A stretch of DNA of 64,000 nucleotides from Allorhizobium undicola ORS 992 = ATCC 700741 (GTDB lineage Bacteria > Pseudomonadota > Alphaproteobacteria > Rhizobiales > Rhizobiaceae). The position numbers were made by a program, and so were the translations under genes. Under the pieces are notes generated by a model that saw only the letters and a program-made list of their open reading frames with translations, had not been told where the DNA came from and did no database searches. Numbering within the stretch: the first letter of the stretch is position 1; every line of letters starts with the position of its first letter. The DNA lies in the NCBI RefSeq assembly GCF_000621665.1, contig NZ_JHXQ01000014.1, positions 59,056 through 123,055 on the forward strand. The letters are read 5' to 3'. Below are positions 35,164 through 43,946 of the stretch, piece by piece.

Positions 35164-36504
35164 ATGACCGGAACTCTCGACGTCAAATCTTTCATCGATG
35201 ACCGCGGCATGTCCGCCCGGCAATGGTTATTGACCGTTCTCTGTTTTCTGATCGTCTTCTGCGACGGGATCGATGTGGCAATCATGGGCTTTCTTGCCCC
35301 TGCCATCACCGCGGAATGGGGAATTTCCAAATCAGCCTTCGGGCTTGTCATGGGTGCTGCACCCGTGGGCCTTGCGATCGGCGCGATTTTTGCCGGTTCG
35401 TCTTCCGATCTGATCGGGCGTCGCAAGGTTCTGCTCGCCTCCGTCTTTGCCTTCGGGGTTTTGACTTTCCTGACGGCCTACGCCCAGTCGCCCATGCAAA
35501 TGGCGGTCTTGCGCTTTCTTACCGGTCTTGGTCTTGGTGCCGCCATGCCGAATACCACGACGCTTCTGTCTGAATATGTGCCGGAAAAGCGTCGCTCGCT
35601 GTTGCTGGCCACCATGTTCACCGGCTTCAATCTCGGTTCGGCCATCATAGGTTTCGTGGCGGCCTTTCTTCTGCCTGCCCATGGCTGGCAGTCCGTTCTG
35701 CATTTCGGTGGCGCGTTGCCGCTGGTGCTTTTCGTGGCGCTGCTGGTCTTTCTGCCGGAATCGGTGCGCTACATGGTGGTGCGCAATCACCCTGCCGATC
35801 GCATCCGCGCGGTTCTCGCATCTGTCTCCGGTTCCAGGCTTGATGGCGTTGACCGCTTCACGCTGACGGAAGAGCGTGTTGAATCCAAGCAGCCGGTTGG
35901 CGTGTTGTTTTCGAAAAACTTTGCGCTACGCACCTTCATGCTGTGGATCTGCTACTTCATGGGCCTTCTGGTGATTTATCTCACCACAAGCTGGCTTCCG
36001 AGCATGATCCGCGATGCCGGAATGCCGATGCAGACGGCTGCGAATGTGACGGCCATGTTCCAGTTGGGTGGCACGATCGGCGCCGTGGTGGTCGGGGTGT
36101 TCATGCATTACTTCGGCGCGCAGCGCGCCATTGCCGCCGCTTACCTCCTTGGGGCGCTGGCCCTGGTGGTGCTGGGCCTTTCCGGTCTGGAATCGGCAAT
36201 GCTTGCCATGATCGTCGCCGTTGTCGGCTTTTGCATGAGCGGTGGCCAAACCGGCCTCAACGCCTTTGCGCCGGGATGCTACCCGACGCAGGCGCGGGCA
36301 ACCGGCGTCAGCTGGATGCTCGGCGTTGGCCGTCTGGGCAGCATTTTCGGATCGTCCATCGGTGGCGTCCTGTTGAGCTTCGGCTGGGACTTCAAGGGTA
36401 TCTTCACGGTTCTGGCCATTCCGGCCGTGCTTGGCGCCGTCGCCATTTCCATAACCGCGTTGAGCGCCCGCCGCAGCGGCAAGGTGGCGCAAGCCAAGGC
36501 CTGA
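35164..36504 (+). CDS. MFS aromatic acid:H+ symporter (AAHS family), gallate-type permease candidate
   Basis: A 446-residue, 12-helix major facilitator. The first helix carries the DGIDVAIMGFLAP motif of AAHS transporters (PcaK/GalT type; the Asp is needed in PcaK), the 2-3 loop is SSDLIGRRKVLL, and the later PGCYPTQARATGVSW matches the family's conserved helix 10-11 region. GGGAGG lies before the ATG. With the GalB/C/D-like enzymes it probably imports gallate or a related aromatic acid. It ends at a strong terminator. Confidence 0.88.
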   Translation: MTGTLDVKSFIDDRGMSARQWLLTVLCFLIVFCDGIDVAIMGFLAPAITAEWGISKSAFGLVMGAAPVGLAIGAIFAGSSSDLIGRRKVLLASVFAFGVLTFLTAYAQSPMQMAVLRFLTGLGLGAAMPNTTTLLSEYVPEKRRSLLLATMFTGFNLGSAIIGFVAAFLLPAHGWQSVLHFGGALPLVLFVALLVFLPESVRYMVVRNHPADRIRAVLASVSGSRLDGVDRFTLTEERVESKQPVGVLFSKNFALRTFMLWICYFMGLLVIYLTTSWLPSMIRDAGMPMQTAANVTAMFQLGGTIGAVVVGVFMHYFGAQRAIAAAYLLGALALVVLGLSGLESAMLAMIVAVVGFCMSGGQTGLNAFAPGCYPTQARATGVSWMLGVGRLGSIFGSSIGGVLLSFGWDFKGIFTVLAIPAVLGAVAISITALSARRSGKVAQAKA

Positions 36505-36574
36505 TACATAAGCCCCCAAGTGGCGCAGATCAGTACTGATAGCCCGCCTGAAACAGACGTCAAGACGATGTTCC

Positions 36575-36607
36575 AAGCCCGGTGACGGTTCCGTCACCGG
36601 GCTTTTT
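36575..36607 (+). terminator. Rho-independent terminator after the MFS gene
   Basis: Arms AAGCCCGGTGACGG and CCGTCACCGGGCTT with a TT loop, followed by TTT. It lies 70 bp after the MFS stop. Confidence 0.9.
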
Positions 36608-36768
36608 GTGGTGTCTTCCGGGCTTGCCTGGACCGTTTCTGTTGCGAGACATCAATCCCTTTTGCCGGAAACTCGCACGGAAATCTTTGCGTCGTGTCTT
36701 GTTGAATTTCATAGAACGTACGGCGCTGTGCGCCACCCCGGAAAAGATTCGGAATTGCACAATGCAAA

Positions 36769-36797
36769 ACGGAGGGTCACTTGGCGTGACCCTCCGT
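36769..36797 (-). terminator. Rho-independent terminator after the TonB-dependent receptor gene
   Basis: Arms ACGGAGGGTCAC and GTGACCCTCCGT with a 5-base loop. Read on the minus strand it is followed by TTTTGC; on the plus strand AGCTTTTT follows, so it may act in both directions. A further hairpin, CCATCCGT..ACGGATGG inside GCCTGC..GCAGGC (about 36835-36893), lies between it and the receptor stop. Confidence 0.85.
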
Positions 36798-36921
36798 AGC
36801 TTTTTGCGTGGATGTGATGGCGTCCGCCCGGTGCCTGCCTGCCATCCGTCGGAAATTTCGTTTCCAACGGATGGTCAAAGCAGGCATGAGGCTTCACCAA
36901 TCCGTGAGGCGGGGAAGCACC

Positions 36922-39009
36922 TCAGAAGCTGCCCCGGATGCCGATGCCGAAGGTGCGCGGCGCCGTCATGCTGGCTTCGGTAAGGCCGACAGAGCGGTTT
37001 GCCTGCATGAAGGTCGGTACGCGCTCATCGAAGATGTTCTTGACGTAGCTGTAGAATTCGACCTTGTCGTTCAGCTTGTAGCTGACGCGGGCATTGGCAA
37101 TGGTATAGGCGTCCACGGCATAGCGGGCGTCGTTGGCATCGTCGGAATAGTAGCCATCGGTGTAACGAACGTCACCCGAAAGCGTGATCTGGTCCGTTAT
37201 ATCCCAGCTTGCGCCGAAGGTACCCATGAAGCCCGGAGACTTCTGGAATTCATTGCCCTCATATTCGGTCTTGCTGGACATCTTGGTGATTTCAGTCCGC
37301 ATGGCGCCAGCAGAGGCCTTCAGGCGAACATTGTCCAGCACCTCGTATTCGGCGCTCAGTTCCAGACCATAGGCATAGGCCTCGTCGGCATTGACCGTGT
37401 AATACTGCGTCAGGCCGTTGCCGAGGGAAACGCCGACATAACGCTGGGCGTTCTTCATATCCATGTAGAAGACGTTGGTGCCGAGGACCAGACGGTCATC
37501 CAGGAACTTGGCGCGGTTGAACAGCTCGTAGTTCCAGAGCGTTTCTTCCTTGAAGGTCAGCCATTCGCGGGTGCTGGTATTGATGGAGACGCCGCCCGGA
37601 TTGTAGCCGCGATTGATAAGGCCGCCGACGGTCCAGTCCGGGTTGATGTCGTAAGACAACGAAACCTTGGGCAGCAGGGCCGTGAAGCTCTCGTCATAAT
37701 CGATAGCGTATTGGCTGCCGCCGGTCGCGTAATAGCCTGTGCGCTGAACCTGGTCATGCTCAAGACGCAAGCCGCCCGTCAATCTCCAGTCGTCGGTCAA
37801 ACGATAGCTGGCTTCGCCGAAGACGCCGAGATTGTCCTTCTTGTCCTTGAAGACGGACGTCTGGGTCAGGTAGAGCGTTTCGTCGGAATCGGTATGGGCG
37901 TAGTAAACACCGATGAAGCCGCTCAGCTTGTCTTCTTCGTCCCCGAAGGTCACGCGGCTTTCGTTCGAGATCGTATTTTGAAGAATGTCGGCGCTGCCAT
38001 TCGATTGCACGTTGGAAATACGATAGACATTGCTGTCGCTGTATTGCGTCGTGTTGGTCAGCTTGATGCCATTTTCCAGGTCGTAATTGACATCGCCGAT
38101 CCAGGTATTGGTGAACTGGCGCCAGCTCGGCATATAGGTGGCCTTGCTGTCGAGATCGTCATAAGGCGCGAAGGCGGCTTCCTGGCTGGGGCGATTGCTG
38201 TTGTTGTGCGAATAGGTCAGCTTGGCGGTCAGGCCGGAAATTTCCGTCGGTTCCCACAAAAGCTTGAAGCGGGCGTTGAACTCCTGGAAGTCCTGATCCG
38301 AATTGCCCTTGGCGAAGGAATTGCTTATGTAATCGATAAAGGTATTGCGACCGGAATAATCCAGCGCCAGACGCGCGGCAAGCTGGTCTTCGACCAGAGC
38401 GCCAGAAACCACGCCGGAGGCACGCTTGTAGCCATAGCTGCCCAGCTCTGCCTGATAGGCGGCTTCGCGTTCGAAGGTCGGGTCCTTGGTATTGACCACG
38501 ATTGCACCGGCAATGGCGTTGGCGCCCTGCGAGGTCGTCTGCGGACCGCGGAACACTTCAATGCTGCTCACATCCCAGATGGAGGAGGCGCCGAACACAT
38601 ATTCGTAATAGCCAAGATAGTGGCCGTCCACATCGATGGAAGCGCGCGGAACCGTGCCCGAAAGGAAGGCGATGGAGCCGGTGTTGGGGCCTTGCGTATC
38701 CTGACCGCGAATGACGGGAGCGCTTACCGTATCGGTATAGACGACGTTCGGAACGTCACGGGTGGCTTCCGAAACCGTCGAGTCGCCGGTCTTCTCTTCC
38801 TTGATCTTCTTGTCGGTCAGAACCTCGACCGAAGATGCGGTGCGCTGGAGGCTGCGCTCAACCTTTTCGCCGGTAACGACGATCGTGTCGAGAACGGTCT
38901 CTTTTTCCTTGTTCGCAGCGTCCTCGGCAAAGGCGGGCATGGCGCCCAACATCGCCAGCGTTACAACGCTCACACTCCGCAACAGGGAGCCCTTTACATT
39001 TCGAAACAT
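36922..39009 (-). CDS. TonB-dependent outer-membrane ferric-siderophore receptor
   Basis: A 695-residue receptor. Start MFRNVKG at 39009 (GGGGG upstream) opens a signal peptide (LLRSVSVVTLAMLGAMPAFA, cleavage before EDAA). A TonB box-like DTIVVTG follows at the mature N-terminus, then the plug domain (TASSVEVLTDKKI, VSAPVIRGQDTQGP, IEVFRGPQTTSQGANAIAGA) and a 22-strand-type barrel ending in the aromatic residue (IGIRGSF). It probably imports the catecholate made by the nearby NRPS locus; the divergent neighbour is a ferric-siderophore reductase. Confidence 0.92.
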   Translation of the reverse strand: MFRNVKGSLLRSVSVVTLAMLGAMPAFAEDAANKEKETVLDTIVVTGEKVERSLQRTASSVEVLTDKKIKEEKTGDSTVSEATRDVPNVVYTDTVSAPVIRGQDTQGPNTGSIAFLSGTVPRASIDVDGHYLGYYEYVFGASSIWDVSSIEVFRGPQTTSQGANAIAGAIVVNTKDPTFEREAAYQAELGSYGYKRASGVVSGALVEDQLAARLALDYSGRNTFIDYISNSFAKGNSDQDFQEFNARFKLLWEPTEISGLTAKLTYSHNNSNRPSQEAAFAPYDDLDSKATYMPSWRQFTNTWIGDVNYDLENGIKLTNTTQYSDSNVYRISNVQSNGSADILQNTISNESRVTFGDEEDKLSGFIGVYYAHTDSDETLYLTQTSVFKDKKDNLGVFGEASYRLTDDWRLTGGLRLEHDQVQRTGYYATGGSQYAIDYDESFTALLPKVSLSYDINPDWTVGGLINRGYNPGGVSINTSTREWLTFKEETLWNYELFNRAKFLDDRLVLGTNVFYMDMKNAQRYVGVSLGNGLTQYYTVNADEAYAYGLELSAEYEVLDNVRLKASAGAMRTEITKMSSKTEYEGNEFQKSPGFMGTFGASWDITDQITLSGDVRYTDGYYSDDANDARYAVDAYTIANARVSYKLNDKVEFYSYVKNIFDERVPTFMQANRSVGLTEASMTAPRTFGIGIRGSF

Positions 39010-39542
39010 CACAATCCCCCTTAAGGCACGGGTTTTGCCATTCCTCCCCGCGAGGCACGACAAAACTTGAGTGTCGTAATCATCATTTCGCACCCCCTTG
39101 TCAATGTTTGTCGGGCTGAACCTACGGGTTGTGTGTGGATTGTAACATTTTTAGCACAAATCAATTGGGTTCGCTAAAAGTGCAAAGGGTAAAATGTGAC
39201 CAGGTTGTTACATTGCTCAATCCCGCATCCTTCTTTTCCACAGGTGTTTGGTGAGCGGATACCAAGAAAAGTCGTATAATTATAGGTGCATGGCGCGAGC
39301 TGTGCATGGGGTGGGAAAAATCGGAGCCGGATAGACGTACGCCTTATTTCGACATGCGCCATGTCGCAGCGATAAACATGATAAAAACACCCATGTTTTT
39401 ATTGCAGTGCGATCTCTTGGCGGCTATAGTCTTGGCCCGACATAGAAAAACAACCCCCGGTGGCCTTCGCGCCTGACCGGGTGGGCGGTTGGCAGGCCGG
39501 ATCCGCTGGTCGTTTACCGTAGGCCACAGGAAAATTCAGAAC
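39010..39542. promoter_or_regulatory. 533-bp intergenic regulatory region with two dyads
   Basis: Divergent region between the receptor and reductase genes; no gene seen. Dyad 1, TTTTAGC..GCTAAAA (39149-39179, 17-bp spacer), lies 140 bp upstream of the receptor start. Dyad 2 is a perfect ATAAAAACA-ccca-TGTTTTTAT (39381-39402), about 140 bp upstream of the reductase start. Either could be an iron-responsive site, but neither matches the Irr ICE box exactly as I know it (TTTAGAA-N-TTCTAAA). Confidence 0.5.
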
Positions 39543-40379
39543 ATGAACACGCATGACAGTCTTGTCTCCACGCCCGATCGCGCGCCCCGGCGTCAACGTT
39601 ATCCCGTGGTGTTGCGCCAGCTTGAGGTGCTGGACGTGCGGGTGCTCAGCCGGTCCATGGTCAGGGTCGTGTTGGGAGGTGAGGAGCTGAAGGGTTTTGC
39701 CAGCCTTGGCTTCGACGATCATGTGAAGATGTTTTTTCCCGTGCCGGGTGATGTTGTTCCCATTTTGCCGCATGTGGGGCCGGACGGTCTGGAAATGCGC
39801 AAAGACGGGTTGAAGCCGCTGGCGCGCGATTACACGCCCCGCCATTTCGATGCGGCGAAAAATGAACTCCACATCGATTTCGCCATCCATCACGAGGGGC
39901 CTGCCAGTCTGTGGGCGCGTGCGGTCAAGCCGGGAGACGGGGCATGGATTGCCGGGCCGCGGGGTTCTTTCATCATTCCCTTCACGTTTGACTGGCATTT
40001 GCTGGTCAGCGACGAGACGGGCCTTCCTGCTGTTCAGCGCCGGCTTGCGGAGCTGCCGGCCTCCGCGCGGGCTTTGGTGCTGGTGGAGGTGGATGGCCGG
40101 GAAGACGAGTTGCCCATGGAAAGCGCTGCCGAGGTGGAGACGATCTGGGTTCACCGGCATAAAGGGTCTGTCGCGATTGAAGCTCCGCTCGTATCGGCGC
40201 TGCGAGAGCGCGCGCTGCCGCAAGGCGATGGATTTGCCTGGATCGGCTGCGAATCGGCTGTTGCAAAGGATCTGCGGCGTCTTCTGGTGGAAGAGCGCGG
40301 CATGAATCCAAAATGGGTGCGCGCATCCGGCTATTGGCGTCGCGGCGCATCCGGGGTGCATGATCATTATGATGAGTAA
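39543..40379 (+). CDS. Siderophore-interacting FAD ferric reductase (ViuB/SIP family)
   Basis: A 278-residue flavin reductase starting MNTHDSLVS at 39543. Marks: MVRVVLGGEELKGFASLGF, RDYTPRHFDAAKNELHIDF (FAD site), PGDGAWIAGPRGSF, SDETGLPAVQRRLAEL and GCESAVAKDLRRLLVEERG, ending in ASGYWRRG. It is homologous to the C-terminal half of the PadR fusion at 22133 but without a regulator. Vibriobactin utilisation in Vibrio uses the same family (ViuB). It should reduce the imported ferric-catecholate and free the iron. It is followed by a tandem repeat cluster and the NRPS gene. Confidence 0.92.
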   Translation: MNTHDSLVSTPDRAPRRQRYPVVLRQLEVLDVRVLSRSMVRVVLGGEELKGFASLGFDDHVKMFFPVPGDVVPILPHVGPDGLEMRKDGLKPLARDYTPRHFDAAKNELHIDFAIHHEGPASLWARAVKPGDGAWIAGPRGSFIIPFTFDWHLLVSDETGLPAVQRRLAELPASARALVLVEVDGREDELPMESAAEVETIWVHRHKGSVAIEAPLVSALRERALPQGDGFAWIGCESAVAKDLRRLLVEERGMNPKWVRASGYWRRGASGVHDHYDE

Positions 40380-40380
40380 A

Positions 40381-40580
40381 AGCATTTCCAGGGAAAGTGG
40401 CCTCCGGTTTCCCGTCCGGAAATGCGAAGGCAAAAGCATTTCCAGGGAAAGTGGCCTCCGGTTTCCCGTCCGGAAATGCGAAGAAAAAAGCATTTCCAGG
40501 GAAAGTGGCTTCCGGTTTCCCGTCCGGAAATGCGAAGAAAAAAGCATTTCCAGGGAAAGTGGGCTCCGGTTTTCTTTTTA
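40381..40580. repeat. Tandem array of four 54-bp palindromic repeats
   Basis: AGCATTTCCAGGGAAAGTGG begins at 40381, 40435, 40489 and 40543, an exact 54-bp period; each copy ends GTCCGGAAATGCGAAG. Copies 1-3 are almost identical; copy 4 is cut short before TTTCTTTTTAGG. The array lies between the reductase stop and the NRPS start. The three reading frames through it give only spurious repeats. Confidence 0.92.
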
Positions 40581-40659
40581 GGCAATAAAACAAAAGGCTG
40601 GAGCGTGGGCGGGCGGATCGTTCGCCGGAAGGCTTCGGATCGATTTCAGGGAGACATTA

Positions 40660-43521
40660 ATGGCGGATCATCTTCACGCGGTGAAGCTTGACGATGCGCG
40701 GGCGATGATGCGTGGTGCGATCGCGCCGCGTCAGCCGTCTGATTTTCAGCAACAGATCTGGCTTGAGGCGCAGCAAATGCCGGAGATGGTGCAGAAGCAG
40801 GCTGTGGCCTTGTCGCTTCCGCCGGAAATCGATGCGTTGCGCGTGATCTCGGCATTGCGACGTCTCATTCAGTCTCATCCGGAGCTTAATCAACGGCTGG
40901 CTTTCAATGACGAGGGCTCGCTCGTTGCCGTTTCGGGTGCGGCAGTGGAAGAATGCTACAGCCTGACCAGCACGCCGCATCGGGCAGCGGCGCTCGATCT
41001 CATCTTGCAGCGCCAGCGGCAGGGGTCGGACAGCGAGGCCGTGCCGCCCTTCGAGGCGCATGTGTTCATGACTGCGGGCGAAGTGATCCTTGGCCTGCTC
41101 ATGCATGATATTCTGGCGGAAAGCTGGAGCCTCGAGCGGCTGATGGAAGCCTTGGCATCGATTCTGGCGGGGGCGGGTTCGGCAGCGAGGGACGTGGCAG
41201 ATGCCAGGCTTGCGCGGCTGCCGGTTTCCACGCTTGCCGGTCATGGCTGGCTTGGCGCACGTATGAATGCCGAGAGCTGCATCTTGCGGCCTGCGGAGGA
41301 TGCGCGTTTTCCGGGCCCGGAGAAGATGGAAGGACTGGCAAGCTGGCAGGTGCGCCTACCGGTGGCCAGCTTGCGGCAGGCGGGATTGGCGGATCTCTCC
41401 GGCAGGGCGCTGATCGAAGCCGTCGGGGCGGAATTTTCGGCCTTCCTGCATGGCTTTGCGGGCGTCGATCGGATCTGGATGGCGCTGCCCCGTGACACAA
41501 GCCCGCAAATGGCCATGGCCTCCCGCTGGGTCGATCTGACGGGCAACCGGCAGTTTCTGTTGCAATCTCCCCGGACAAGGACAGAAGCGCTTTCTCAACT
41601 GGCGAAGGAAGACAGTGCGGCGGATGTGCCGGACGTGGTGGACGCGACAGTGACTTTGGCCTTCCGGCAGTCTGCGGAGCGCTTCTTTGCTGCCGCGAGC
41701 CTTGCCGCGCGGGCGCTTGCGCTGCCTGCCTTGCAGGACGGGCCGGATTTTCATCTTTCCATTGGCAGTGATGGCGCTGGCCAGGGCGAAATCGAGCTGA
41801 TGCTGACGGCCGGACGAGGCGTGTCTGCCGAAGCAGGTGGTTTTCTCATGGACCGGTTCCTGCATTGGCTGGCACAGGAGGTGCGGTCCGACGCAAACGC
41901 CGACGCCGGGCAGGGCTCTCATCAGGCCACGACGATGGAAGACATCATTCTTGCCGAGTTCAGGGAGGCGCTTTCCTCTCCGGCCATGGGGCCTGAAGAT
42001 GATTTCTTCGATCATGGCGGTCACTCGCTGATTGCCACCCGCATCATCGGCCGCCTGCTCAGCCTTCACGGCGTCGAGATACAGTTCAACGATCTGTTCA
42101 GTGCGCCGACGGCCCGTGGTCTTGCCCTGCGGGCAAAGCGCCATCTTTCCGTGGTGGCCGATGCTGCGCCTTGCGGTACAGGCGAGGAAACCGCGCCGCT
42201 TTCACGGGCGCAGATGTCGCTGTGGAAGGCCTATTCGGCTTTCGGATTCGGCGATATTTTCAACATTCCCTTTGCGCTGGAATTCCTCGATCCGGTGGAC
42301 GAGACGGTTTTCCATGCCGCCTTTCGCGATGTGCTTCTGCGTCATCCGGGCCTTCGCAGCCTGTTTTCCGAGGACGGTGGCACGGTCTCCCAGAAAGTGG
42401 TGCCGGAGGACCGGCTCGATGACTATCGCTGGTTCTGGACGACCGATCAAAGCGAGGGTGTGACGCGCCAGCAGGAAGCTGGCTATTGTTTCGATCTGTC
42501 CCGTGAGCTGCCGGTCAGGCTGCGCTTCGTGAAAGAGGCGGGCAAGGCGCATCAGGTTCTTTCCTTCCTCTTCCATCACATCGTGCTGGATGAGTGGTCG
42601 GTCAATCTTTTGATGGACGAGCTGAAGCTTGCCTATCGCGCCCGGGCAGCAGGTAATGACGTGGTATGGCCGAACAATCCGGCGCCCTTCCAGGACTTTG
42701 CGCGAAAGCAGCTTGCCGAAGGCGTGGACCCGCGACATCTGGCCTACTGGACGGAAATGCTGGGCGATGCGCCGCGGGAACTGGTGCTGTTTCCGGCTAA
42801 GGGCGATGGGGCGGCAGCCAGCCAGCCCAGCTCTCCGGCGGGCGGCTGGGTGGAGTTCAAGCTGCAAAGGCAGGTCTCCGAGGGCTTGTACGCCCTTGCA
42901 AAGGAAAACAGTGCCTCGCTGTTCAATGTGGCCTATGCCGGCATTTCGGGCGCGCTGCATCGTCTCGGCGGGTTGACCGATCTGGTGATCGGCACCTCGG
43001 CGTCCGGCCGCACCGATGCCGCCTATTTCGATACGATCGGTTATTTCACCACCGTCGTTGCGCATCGGTTGCGCTTCTCGCCTGACATGACGGTCGGAGC
43101 GCTGATCGATCAGGCCAGATCGGTGGTCAATACGTCCATGCCCTTTACCGATATTCCCATTGACCTCATCGAGGAGGCGCTGGGCATGGCGCCGGGGCAA
43201 GACCATCTTTTCGAGGTCTTCATCCAGATCCACGCCCGCAACAAGCTGAATGGCGCGCTTGAGCGTTCCGATGGAGCGGAGATTGCCTTCCGTCAGGTCG
43301 ATCCGGACAAGCATGAATCGCTGCTCGGCTTGCAGTTCGAGGTGATGGAGGAAATTATCGATGGCGAGCGCATGATCCGGGTGCTGATGAGCTATCGCGC
43401 CGACCGCTACGGCGCAGAGGCGGTGGAAAAGCTTACCCGAACCGCGCAGGCTGTGTTCGAGGCCTTTGCAATGCCGGGCGCTGCCAGCCGCAGCCTTGCC
43501 GACCTCCCGGCGTTCTTGTAA
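40660..43521 (+). CDS. NRPS protein C-PCP-C (C-terminal half of a split VibF)
   Basis: A 953-residue NRPS without an adenylation domain. C domain 1 (residues about 20-420) is degenerate: HHxxxDG reads MHDILAE (148-154), so only the second His remains. The PCP (about 435-500) is intact with DHGGHSL and carrier Ser456. C domain 2 (about 505-945) has HHIVLDE (639-645), with Asp kept and Gly changed to Glu. VibF of Vibrio cholerae is ordered Cy1-Cy2-A-C1-PCP-C2 with a non-functional C1; this protein equals C1-PCP-C2, and the partner at 46008-50486 carries Cy1-Cy2-A. It should hold the threonyl/oxazoline intermediate and transfer it to the polyamine. ATG 40660 is preceded by AGGGAGACATTA. Confidence 0.9.
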   Translation: MADHLHAVKLDDARAMMRGAIAPRQPSDFQQQIWLEAQQMPEMVQKQAVALSLPPEIDALRVISALRRLIQSHPELNQRLAFNDEGSLVAVSGAAVEECYSLTSTPHRAAALDLILQRQRQGSDSEAVPPFEAHVFMTAGEVILGLLMHDILAESWSLERLMEALASILAGAGSAARDVADARLARLPVSTLAGHGWLGARMNAESCILRPAEDARFPGPEKMEGLASWQVRLPVASLRQAGLADLSGRALIEAVGAEFSAFLHGFAGVDRIWMALPRDTSPQMAMASRWVDLTGNRQFLLQSPRTRTEALSQLAKEDSAADVPDVVDATVTLAFRQSAERFFAAASLAARALALPALQDGPDFHLSIGSDGAGQGEIELMLTAGRGVSAEAGGFLMDRFLHWLAQEVRSDANADAGQGSHQATTMEDIILAEFREALSSPAMGPEDDFFDHGGHSLIATRIIGRLLSLHGVEIQFNDLFSAPTARGLALRAKRHLSVVADAAPCGTGEETAPLSRAQMSLWKAYSAFGFGDIFNIPFALEFLDPVDETVFHAAFRDVLLRHPGLRSLFSEDGGTVSQKVVPEDRLDDYRWFWTTDQSEGVTRQQEAGYCFDLSRELPVRLRFVKEAGKAHQVLSFLFHHIVLDEWSVNLLMDELKLAYRARAAGNDVVWPNNPAPFQDFARKQLAEGVDPRHLAYWTEMLGDAPRELVLFPAKGDGAAASQPSSPAGGWVEFKLQRQVSEGLYALAKENSASLFNVAYAGISGALHRLGGLTDLVIGTSASGRTDAAYFDTIGYFTTVVAHRLRFSPDMTVGALIDQARSVVNTSMPFTDIPIDLIEEALGMAPGQDHLFEVFIQIHARNKLNGALERSDGAEIAFRQVDPDKHESLLGLQFEVMEEIIDGERMIRVLMSYRADRYGAEAVEKLTRTAQAVFEAFAMPGAASRSLADLPAFL

Positions 43522-43530
43522 CGGCGCTCC

Positions 43531-43573
43531 TTGAAGCACATGCATTCTGACGCTATATTGCGTCAGAATGCAT
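43531..43573 (+). promoter_or_regulatory. Promoter with centred palindromic operator of the Xre-RES pair
   Basis: -35 TTGAAG (43531-43536), 17 bp, -10 TATATT (43554-43559). A perfect 14-bp inverted repeat, ATGCATTCTGACGC and GCGTCAGAATGCAT (43540-43573), has exactly the -10 box as its 6-bp loop. This is the layout expected for toxin-antitoxin autorepression. Confidence 0.85.
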
Positions 43574-43589
43574 GGTGAAGGAGCTTGAA

Positions 43590-43940
43590 ATGGGCCTGGT
43601 TCAGTATGCGGAAAATGGCTTTTTCGCACCCCAGAAAATTGCCGAGGTCTTCAGGACGACGAGTGGCGAAGTGGCGCGCTCGGCTGGCCTTGGCAAGGAT
43701 GCCGTGCAACGCAAGGAACGCATCGCCTCTGACCGGACGCAGCGGCGGCTACGGGAGATGGTGGAAATCGTCAACAAGGTCGAGCCTCGGTTTGGTTCGG
43801 CGCTGATTGCCTTTGCGTGGTACCGCTCCGAGCCGCTGGCGGGTTTTTCGGGCCGCACGGCCATGCAGCTCGTGCAGGAGGGGCGGGCTGGCGAGGTGCT
43901 GGACTATATCGATGCCGTCGATGCCGGCATACATGCCTGA
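43590..43940 (+). CDS. Xre/MbcA/ParS-type antitoxin of a RES toxin
   Basis: A 116-residue protein. The start at 43590 has AAGGAG upstream; a possible ATG at 43572 lies inside the operator. The N-terminal half (FFAPQKIAEVFRTTSGEVARSAGL) is the Xre-like HTH, and the C-terminal half (about 60-110, with ALIAFAWYRSEPLAGFSGRT and AMQLVQEGRAGEVLDYID) is the DUF2384 antitoxin region that folds over the toxin active site. It is followed after 6 bp by the RES toxin gene. It should neutralise the toxin and repress the promoter through the palindrome at 43540-43573. Confidence 0.9.
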   Translation: MGLVQYAENGFFAPQKIAEVFRTTSGEVARSAGLGKDAVQRKERIASDRTQRRLREMVEIVNKVEPRFGSALIAFAWYRSEPLAGFSGRTAMQLVQEGRAGEVLDYIDAVDAGIHA

Positions 43941-43946
43941 GCCGAC

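Noticed and set aside
40381..40580. CRISPR-like direct repeats
   Set aside because: The whole 54-bp unit is repeated with no unique spacers, the unit itself is palindromic, and there are no cas genes. The 55-bp array at 17691 is rejected for the same reason.
43572..43589. Upstream ATG (43572) as the antitoxin start
   Set aside because: It lies within the operator palindrome and has no ribosome-binding site; 43590 follows AAGGAG.
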